A DNA stretch of 10,724 nucleotides from Desulfovibrio sp. (GTDB lineage Bacteria; Desulfobacterota; Desulfovibrionia; Desulfovibrionales; Desulfovibrionaceae). A program made the position numbers and the translations under genes. This document shows, piece after piece, positions 6,024 to 10,724 of the stretch. The stretch lies in the NCBI GenBank assembly GCA_020217165.1, contig JAIWOE010000132.1:1-10724 (forward strand). The letters run 5' to 3'. Numbering within the stretch: position 1 is the stretch's first letter; the number at the start of each line of letters is the position of its first letter. Below the pieces are notes generated by a model. The model did not search any database. It saw nothing but the letters and a program-made list of their open reading frames with translations, and was not told where the DNA came from.

Positions 6024-7562
6024 ATGGCGTGCAATGCAACGATTCGCAGTATCCTGCTAGTGTGCTGCACCGTGGGCGCGCTCATTCTGGGAGCGTGCGC
6101 CGGGATGTGCCCGGACAAGACCGCCCGTCGCAGCAGCGATGCCGTGCGTCAGGCATTCGCCAAGGTCCCCCCCTACAGTGCCGCCACGCGCGATGTGTTT
6201 CATCGCCCCTCTTCCAACACCACCGTCATGCTGTTGGACCGACACCCCGCCCCGGGCGAATGGGCCGGCCCTCTGACCATGGGCACGGCCATCCGCATTG
6301 GTCTGGCCCGGAGCACGGCCCTGCAGGTGGTGCTGGCCGAAGCTGGCGTGCCCGCCGAGCGATTGCGGCAGCAATCCATCCCCCACGGACAGGGAGAAGC
6401 GGCGGAAGCCTTTTCCGAAACGCCCTTCGGCTATGCAAAGTTGGCCCCCGGGTGGCCGCGGCTGCTTGCGGAGACCTATGTCCGCAGCATGCTGGGTCCC
6501 TCACATGCGGGGCTGGATGACACCGGCGCGCCATCGGCCGCTGGCAATGCATTGCGTCTGGAACTTGCCGCAGTGGCCACGGCCCTGGACGTGATCCTGG
6601 ACGTGCGCGAACACTGGTACACCATGGTTGCTGCCTCACAGGCCCATGTGGCCACCACCGATGAACTGCTGGCCGCCGAGGCTGCGTGGCAGATGGCGCG
6701 GGCCATCCCGGCCGATCAGGCGGGGAACCCCGTGGCCGCCCCGCAACGCCAGGAGACCCAGGCCCGGTTCGAGGCGGCCCAACGGCATGTTGCCGCCACG
6801 GAGGCGGCCTTGCATCAGGCCCGGCGGCGCATGCAGCAATGCATGGGGCTGGAAGGGGACGATGCCGGCTGGCACGTACCGCCCCTGCTCCCGGGCCGGC
6901 CCCTGCAGGATGCCGTGCTGGACGACGCCATGCTGGCCGAGGCCGAGATGCGATCCGTCAATGCCAGCCTTGACCTGGCCCTGGTCCGCCAGGATGCCTT
7001 GCGGGCCAACGCCGCCGCCCAGACGGCAGCGCCCCTGGTGGCGCCGCGCCAGGAGCCCCCGGCCACGCAGACCCCACAGACCGCGCAGACCACGCCTGCC
7101 TGGCAGCCCCAGGCCGTGTCCCAGACGGCATGGACCAACTGGGCGTTTCCGGCTCCGTTTTTCACCCCATCCTTCACCACGCGCAGCGCAGCCCAGGCGG
7201 CGCGGGAGCGGGAGTGGCGGCGGTACAAGGCCATGACGTCCGTGGTTCGCAGCGCCACGCGGGCCGCTGGCGAGGAGCTGATGGCCTCCCGCCAGGTCCT
7301 GGAACGCCTGGAGCAGCAACGGGCCGCCCGGCGCGCGCCCCAGCTCACCGTGGGACGCTCTGCGGAGCAATTCCGCAGTGGGGTTAGCCTCTTGGAAAGC
7401 GAGCACGAAGCCCTGGCCCGTCGGCGCGCCCTCATTGCCGCCCAATTGGAGTACTGGATGGCCCGGGCCCGCCTGGAGCATTTGCTGGCCGGGCGCATGG
7501 CCGCTCACCCGTCGCCCCAGGCCTTCCGGCAAGTCAGCATCATGCAGCCGCCTGCGGAATAA
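6024..7562 (+). CDS. TolC-family outer-membrane lipoprotein (divergent)
   Basis: The 512-residue product starts with a lipoprotein signal: a hydrophobic stretch at about 9-22 and the lipobox LGAC with Cys25 as the predicted lipidated residue. The mature part has the TolC/OEP pattern: PLTMGTAIRIGLARSTALQVVLAEAGV at about 83-109 (shown in family members as the first helix after the entry motif), long Ala/Arg/Gln-rich helical segments, and a second repeat ending in GVSLLESEHEAL (453-464) and AQLEYWMARARLEHLLAGR (473-491). TolC proteins form trimeric outer-membrane channels for efflux or type I secretion. Odd points are a Pro/Gln/Thr-rich stretch at about 332-372, a poorly conserved centre, and no membrane-fusion or pump gene adjacent. 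The ribosome site GGGGAG lies 6-7 nt before ATG 6024. Family call is good; channel activity and partner pump are unknown. Confidence 0.78.
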   Translation: MACNATIRSILLVCCTVGALILGACAGMCPDKTARRSSDAVRQAFAKVPPYSAATRDVFHRPSSNTTVMLLDRHPAPGEWAGPLTMGTAIRIGLARSTALQVVLAEAGVPAERLRQQSIPHGQGEAAEAFSETPFGYAKLAPGWPRLLAETYVRSMLGPSHAGLDDTGAPSAAGNALRLELAAVATALDVILDVREHWYTMVAASQAHVATTDELLAAEAAWQMARAIPADQAGNPVAAPQRQETQARFEAAQRHVAATEAALHQARRRMQQCMGLEGDDAGWHVPPLLPGRPLQDAVLDDAMLAEAEMRSVNASLDLALVRQDALRANAAAQTAAPLVAPRQEPPATQTPQTAQTTPAWQPQAVSQTAWTNWAFPAPFFTPSFTTRSAAQAAREREWRRYKAMTSVVRSATRAAGEELMASRQVLERLEQQRAARRAPQLTVGRSAEQFRSGVSLLESEHEALARRRALIAAQLEYWMARARLEHLLAGRMAAHPSPQAFRQVSIMQPPAE

Positions 7563-7637
7563 TCCTGCGGCCATGGCGCGAATTCCCGCCACACCGGTCC
7601 TCCTGCACCGGCGTCGCGTTCCAGCGCTGCGGGACGC

Positions 7638-8216
7638 ATGGTGATGGTTCTGCCGTACAATCTGACCGCATGTCATGAGTTGCTCTCCCGGCTGCTGCGG
7701 CCGGGGGATCTGGCGCTGGACGCCACGGCCGGCAACGGTCGCGACACCGAGTTCCTGGCCCGGGCCGTCCTGCCCGGAGGCCGCGTCTTTGCCTTCGACA
7801 TCCAACCATTTGCGTTGGACCGCACCCGACAGCGCCTGCACCATGCCGGCCTTGGCCACGGGTGCGAGCTGTTTCTGGCCAGCCATGCCGACCTTGATGC
7901 ATTCCTTCCCGCTTCGGCCAGGGGACACCTGCGGGCTGCGGTGTTCAACCTCGGGTACTTGCCGGGCGGCGATGCTGCCGTCATCACCCGGCCCCACAGC
8001 ACCGTGGCGGCCCTGCAGGCGCTGGAGTCCTGGATGGCCCCTGGCGGGCTGACCACAATCATGTGCTATCTTGGCCATCCAGGCGGGGCAGAGGAAGGCG
8101 CGGCCGTGGAGGCGTATTGCCGGGGCCTGGACTGGAAACGGGCGCGGGTGTTACGGCAAGGCTTTCTCAATGAACCCCGAAACTCCACGATTCTATACTG
8201 CGTGAGTTATAGATGA
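7638..8216 (+). CDS. mnmM: MnmM-type tRNA (mnm5s2U34) methyltransferase, class I SAM-dependent
   Basis: The 192-residue protein matches the YtqB/MnmM family (formerly annotated as rRNA methylase, PF06962). Visible motifs are the SAM-binding DATAGNGRDTEFLA at 28-41, acidic strand end FAFDIQ at 51-56, the family signature FNLGYLPGGD at 103-112, and YLGHPGG at 144-150. Bacillus subtilis MnmM methylates the aminomethyl group on the wobble uridine of certain tRNAs, completing mnm5s2U; the same reaction is expected here in the cytoplasm. Length is normal. ATG at 7638 has only a weak GGGA ribosome site; ATG at 7644 (start MVLPYNL) has better spacing and may be the true start. The gene follows the TolC-type gene by 75 bp in the same direction, so cotranscription is possible but no functional link is evident. 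Confidence 0.88.
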   Translation: MVMVLPYNLTACHELLSRLLRPGDLALDATAGNGRDTEFLARAVLPGGRVFAFDIQPFALDRTRQRLHHAGLGHGCELFLASHADLDAFLPASARGHLRAAVFNLGYLPGGDAAVITRPHSTVAALQALESWMAPGGLTTIMCYLGHPGGAEEGAAVEAYCRGLDWKRARVLRQGFLNEPRNSTILYCVSYR

Positions 8217-8274
8217 CGGCGGCATCACAATCTGAAAACATTTTGCGGAATTTTTTGAAATCTACCTGGAAAGT

Positions 8275-8303
8275 TTGAGGTTTCCCTGCTAGGAATGAAT
8301 AAT
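8275..8303 (+). promoter_or_regulatory. Candidate sigma-70-type promoter of the exported protein/chemoreceptor unit
   Basis: TTGAGG (8275-8280) is separated by 17 nt from AATAAT (8298-8303, 5 of 6 matches). It lies in a locally AT-rich spacer. Transcription would start near 8310, about 50 nt before the ATG at 8361. A short inverted repeat GGAAA-N8-TTTCC (8268-8285) overlaps the -35 box and could be an operator. Confidence 0.5.
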
Positions 8304-8360
8304 GTTTCTGTGGCGTCTATGCGTCCTGCATCCGTGATTTTGAGCGAGGGGGAGATGTCC

Positions 8361-8784
8361 ATGAATCGTGCATCGTGTCTGGCTGTTGGGGCTGCCTGGG
8401 TCGCAGGGGTGGTGCTGTGCGCAGGCCCTTTGCGCGGGAAATCCCGTGCGAGCATGGGCCGATGCGGCATCGCACAATGCTTTCATCCATTTTTTCGTCA
8501 TCCCGGCCCAGAAGGAAGCGGATGAGGCCGCTGTGGAAGCCTTGACGCTGGAACTCGTTGCCATGGCCGGGGGATATACCGAGCTGGGGCAGGTCTCGGG
8601 CGGGGATCGCGGCCCCGACGGTTCTCCCCAGGGCGCCATCTCGCGGTCGAACCATCGCCCCTTTCTGGTGGCCGCCAGGGAGGACCTCTCCGTGCGTCTG
8701 GAGGCGTTGCTGACGGAGAAGTTCCAGGAAAAAATGCCCTTCGTGTTGGTATGGCAAGGCAATTGTTCCTTGTTCCTCCAGTAA
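8361..8784 (+). CDS. Small exported protein of unknown function, apparently frameshifted
   Basis: Two overlapping frames seem to be parts of one gene. ATG at 8361 (or 8355) has a good ribosome site (GGGGGAG, about 8348-8354) and encodes a typical signal peptide, [20 protein letters not shown], but this frame loses protein-like character and stops at 8525. The +1 frame, open to TAA at 8784, carries the mature part: [20 protein letters not shown], then an acidic helix with [20 protein letters not shown], and ends [21 protein letters not shown] one-base shift between about 8405 and 8430, where GGGG and CCCTTT runs occur, would join them into about 140 residues. Without a shift the second frame could start only at GTG 8368, too far from the ribosome site. 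The alternating hydrophobic strands and helices suggest a small alpha/beta domain; I do not recognise the family. It may be a pseudogene, a sequence error, or recoding. The chemoreceptor starts 19 bp downstream. Confidence 0.55.
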
Positions 8785-8803
8785 CCAAGTATCTTGTTAC
8801 AAC

Positions 8804-10724
8804 ATGGATCTCTTCATGAGCGCAGCAACTACAGTTCGAATTTCAACGAATGCAGTGGTGTTGCACAGTACGATAACACTGCTGTGCTTCTTTATGGCTG
8901 AGGATGCCTGGGCTGCCGCAGCCGGTGGGTTTGCCATGTCTTCCCTGTTTCCCTGGCTCATGTTCGTCCTGGGGATTGGCGTGGGCGGGGGGGCAGTCTG
9001 GGTGTGGCGCTCGGGCAGGCAGTTTTCCCCGCTGATTGACGCCGCCGAAGCCCTGGCCAAGGCGGCGCCGGTCGCCATGCCTCCGGCTGGAGAGGGCGAC
9101 CCGGCCAGGTTGGCCACGGCGCTGACGGCCTTGCAGGCCCGCCTGGCATCCGCCACGGCAGCCCAGGCAGCCCTGGAGGCCTTGCCTTTTGCCTGCCTGC
9201 TGGTGACGTCAGAGGGAACCCTGGCGGCGGCCAGCCGGACGGCGGCGGGGGCTCAGCCCCGCCTGGGAGGCCCCGCGGCGGGGCTGTTGGACACCGTCCC
9301 CGGTGCGGCGCAGTTGGTGGACAAGGCCTTGCAGGGCGAGTCCGGTATTGCCATGGCCGAGGCCGGTGGCACCCGCTGGCTGATGGCGGCAGCGCCGGTT
9401 CGCGAGGGAAGTGGGAAAGACGGCAAGGGCAGGGCCGCCGTGGTGGCCTGGGCCGATGCCGGCGCGTTGCAACAGGAGCTGGCCGACGTTCGCGGGCAAC
9501 TGACACAACTGCTGGCCCAGGGCTCCGGGGTCAACGAACTGGCCCAGCGCGTGGCTTCTGCCTCGGAGGAGTTGTCTGCCACGGCGGACGAGCAGGCCAC
9601 CGGAGCGCAGAATCAAAAGGCCCAGGCAGAAGCCGTGGCCACAGCCATGGAAGAAATGAACGCCACGGTGTTCGAAGTGGCCAAAAACGCAGCTGAGACC
9701 GCCGATGTGGCCCAGGAGGCCTCCACGGCGGCCAGCACCGGGGCCGGGCTGGTGCGCGAGGCCGTGCAGGCCATCAATGCTGTGGCGGATTCCGCCTCCC
9801 GGCTGGAGCGGGTGCTTGGCGAGCTGGACAGTCAGTCCGGGGAGATTGGCCGCGTCATCAATGTCATCAACGAGATTGCGGATCAGACCAACCTCCTGGC
9901 CCTGAACGCCGCCATTGAGGCGGCCCGGGCTGGTGATGCCGGTCGCGGGTTTGCCGTGGTGGCCGACGAAGTGCGCAAACTGGCAGAAAAAACCATGGCC
10001 GCCACCAAGGAGGTGGAGGCCTCCATCCGCGCCATGCAGGAAGGCTCCAGGCACGCCATGGCGTCCATGCAGGAGACGAGGACCCAGGTGGAACGCTCCA
10101 CCACCTCCTCCAACCGGGCCGGTACGGCCCTGGAAGAGATTACCGCCCGCATTCAGGACATGACCGGCCGCGTGGCGCAGATTGCCACCGCCGCCGAGGA
10201 GCAGAGCGCCGCGGCCGAGGAGATCAACCGCAACGTGGAGGAAATCTCCACCATCGCCAGCGAGGCGGAGGAAGCCGCCACCCAGACGGCTGCCGCCACC
10301 CGGGATCTGGCCGCCTTGTCCATGGAACTGCTGACCCTCTCCCAAACCCTTTCCGACGCCCGGGAGGATGCCCGCAAGCTGCGCGCCTCCAAGGGCGAAA
10401 TGCGTGGCGTGCTGCCCAAAATGATGCAGGAGTGGATCAAGAAGCAATTCCCGCCCCAGGTGGTGGAGCGGGTGCGGGAGGAGACGGGCAACGTCACCTT
10501 CCTGCCCACGGCCAGCTACCCGGATCAGGTGATGCATCAAATGGTGGAGGCCGTGGCCCGGGCCGCGGGGGCGTCTGTCCACGACATCTTTATCCAGTTC
10601 GGCAAGTTCACGGCCCAGGAGTTCCAGCGCGTTTACCGGCGGTATTTCAAGACCACGGACCTCAAGCAGTTCTACCTGACCATGAATGAGACCCACGCCC
10701 AGTTGACGCGGGACATGCCCGGCA
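8804..10724 (+). CDS. Membrane-anchored chemoreceptor with PAS-like region, MCP domain and C-terminal H-NOX heme domain, 3'-truncated by window edge
   Basis: From ATG at 8804 the frame stays open to the window end (640 residues). Hydrophobic segments at about 17-31 and 46-68 are only some 14 residues apart, so there is almost no periplasmic domain. Residues about 122-222 look like a degenerate PAS domain. The MCP signalling hairpin covers about 245-505, with the conserved tip [18 protein letters not shown] from residue 357 and [10 protein letters not shown] after it; this tip contacts CheA and CheW. An H-NOX domain starts at residue 533 (MRGVLP), with SYPD near 571-574, QFGKF near 598-602 and [13 protein letters not shown] at the edge; His631 is in the position of the proximal heme ligand. 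H-NOX domains bind NO, or O2 in some anaerobes. No HAMP domain is evident. The start is uncertain: 8816 or 8936 are alternatives and no strong ribosome site is seen at 8804. The YxSxR heme motif would lie beyond the window. Confidence 0.9.
   Translation, partial: MDLFMSAATTVRISTNAVVLHSTITLLCFFMAEDAWAAAAGGFAMSSLFPWLMFVLGIGVGGGAVWVWRSGRQFSPLIDAAEALAKAAPVAMPPAGEGDPARLATALTALQARLASATAAQAALEALPFACLLVTSEGTLAAASRTAAGAQPRLGGPAAGLLDTVPGAAQLVDKALQGESGIAMAEAGGTRWLMAAAPVREGSGKDGKGRAAVVAWADAGALQQELADVRGQLTQLLAQGSGVNELAQRVASASEELSATADEQATGAQNQKAQAEAVATAMEEMNATVFEVAKNAAETADVAQEASTAASTGAGLVREAVQAINAVADSASRLERVLGELDSQSGEIGRVINVINEIADQTNLLALNAAIEAARAGDAGRGFAVVADEVRKLAEKTMAATKEVEASIRAMQEGSRHAMASMQETRTQVERSTTSSNRAGTALEEITARIQDMTGRVAQIATAAEEQSAAAEEINRNVEEISTIASEAEEAATQTAAATRDLAALSMELLTLSQTLSDAREDARKLRASKGEMRGVLPKMMQEWIKKQFPPQVVERVREETGNVTFLPTASYPDQVMHQMVEAVARAAGASVHDIFIQFGKFTAQEFQRVYRRYFKTTDLKQFYLTMNETHAQLTRDMPG

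Noticed and set aside
5822..6118. N-terminal extension of the solute-binding protein back to 6118
   Set aside because: It would put about 99 Arg/Ser/Pro-rich residues before a clear signal peptide and overlap the start of the divergent gene and its promoter.
6636..8078. A 480-codon minus-strand open frame across the TolC-type and MnmM genes
   Set aside because: It crosses two recognisable plus-strand genes and a spacer and shows only low-complexity Gly/Gln/Arg sequence.
8295..8525. A separate 76-residue protein starting at 8295
   Set aside because: The ATG at 8295 lies inside the predicted promoter and has no ribosome site; the useful part of this frame is the signal peptide from 8355/8361, treated as part of the frameshifted gene.
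9209..10696. A 495-codon open frame on the minus strand opposite the chemoreceptor
   Set aside because: Its product is rich in Gly/His/Leu with no domain pattern, typical of the antisense of GC-rich coding DNA; the plus strand encodes clear MCP and H-NOX motifs.

Overview
The window is GC-rich, tightly packed bacterial DNA with strongly G/C-ending codons. The combination of a chemoreceptor with a C-terminal heme (H-NOX) domain, a degenerate EAL-HDOD protein and a TolC-type lipoprotein suggests a Desulfovibrio-like sulfate reducer (Desulfovibrionaceae). That assignment is an inference; the window carries no rRNA or other marker that proves it. I see no tRNA, rRNA, CRISPR array, insertion sequence or phage gene.

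Layout, left to right. (1) Positions 1-613, minus strand: the N-terminal 204 residues of a degenerate EAL-HDOD protein that runs off the left edge. (2) Positions 614-939: a non-coding divergent spacer rich in short inverted repeats. (3) Positions 940-2619, plus: a GspE/PilB-type secretion or pilus assembly ATPase with no gsp or pil genes beside it. (4) Positions 2635-4095, minus: a MocR-type regulator (GntR winged helix plus aminotransferase-like domain), divergent from (5) an EamA-type cysteine/O-acetylserine exporter at 4218-5159; the 122-bp spacer between them holds repeated TCTGT motifs. (6) Positions 5138-5821, minus: a small periplasmic solute-binding protein with no permease beside it, overlapping the exporter tail to tail. 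(7) Positions 6024-7562, plus: a TolC-family outer-membrane lipoprotein, divergent from (6) across a spacer with two overlapping promoters and several palindromes. (8) Positions 7638-8216, plus: MnmM, a tRNA wobble-uridine methyltransferase. (9) Positions 8361-8784, plus: a small exported protein of unknown function whose signal peptide and mature part lie in different frames. (10) Positions 8804-10724, plus: a membrane-anchored chemoreceptor with a PAS-like region, an MCP signalling hairpin and a C-terminal H-NOX domain; the window ends just after the predicted heme-ligand histidine.

Two units can be read with some confidence. The MocR regulator and EamA exporter form a likely regulator-target pair for thiol or amino-acid efflux. 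The chemoreceptor links a heme gas sensor (NO or O2) to the chemotaxis machinery, and the small exported protein upstream may be cotranscribed with it. The rest looks like ordinary chromosomal genes in short units. Nothing here amounts to a clearly new defence or mobile system. The most unusual items are the C-terminal H-NOX arrangement, the split exported protein, and the two divergent regulatory spacers.
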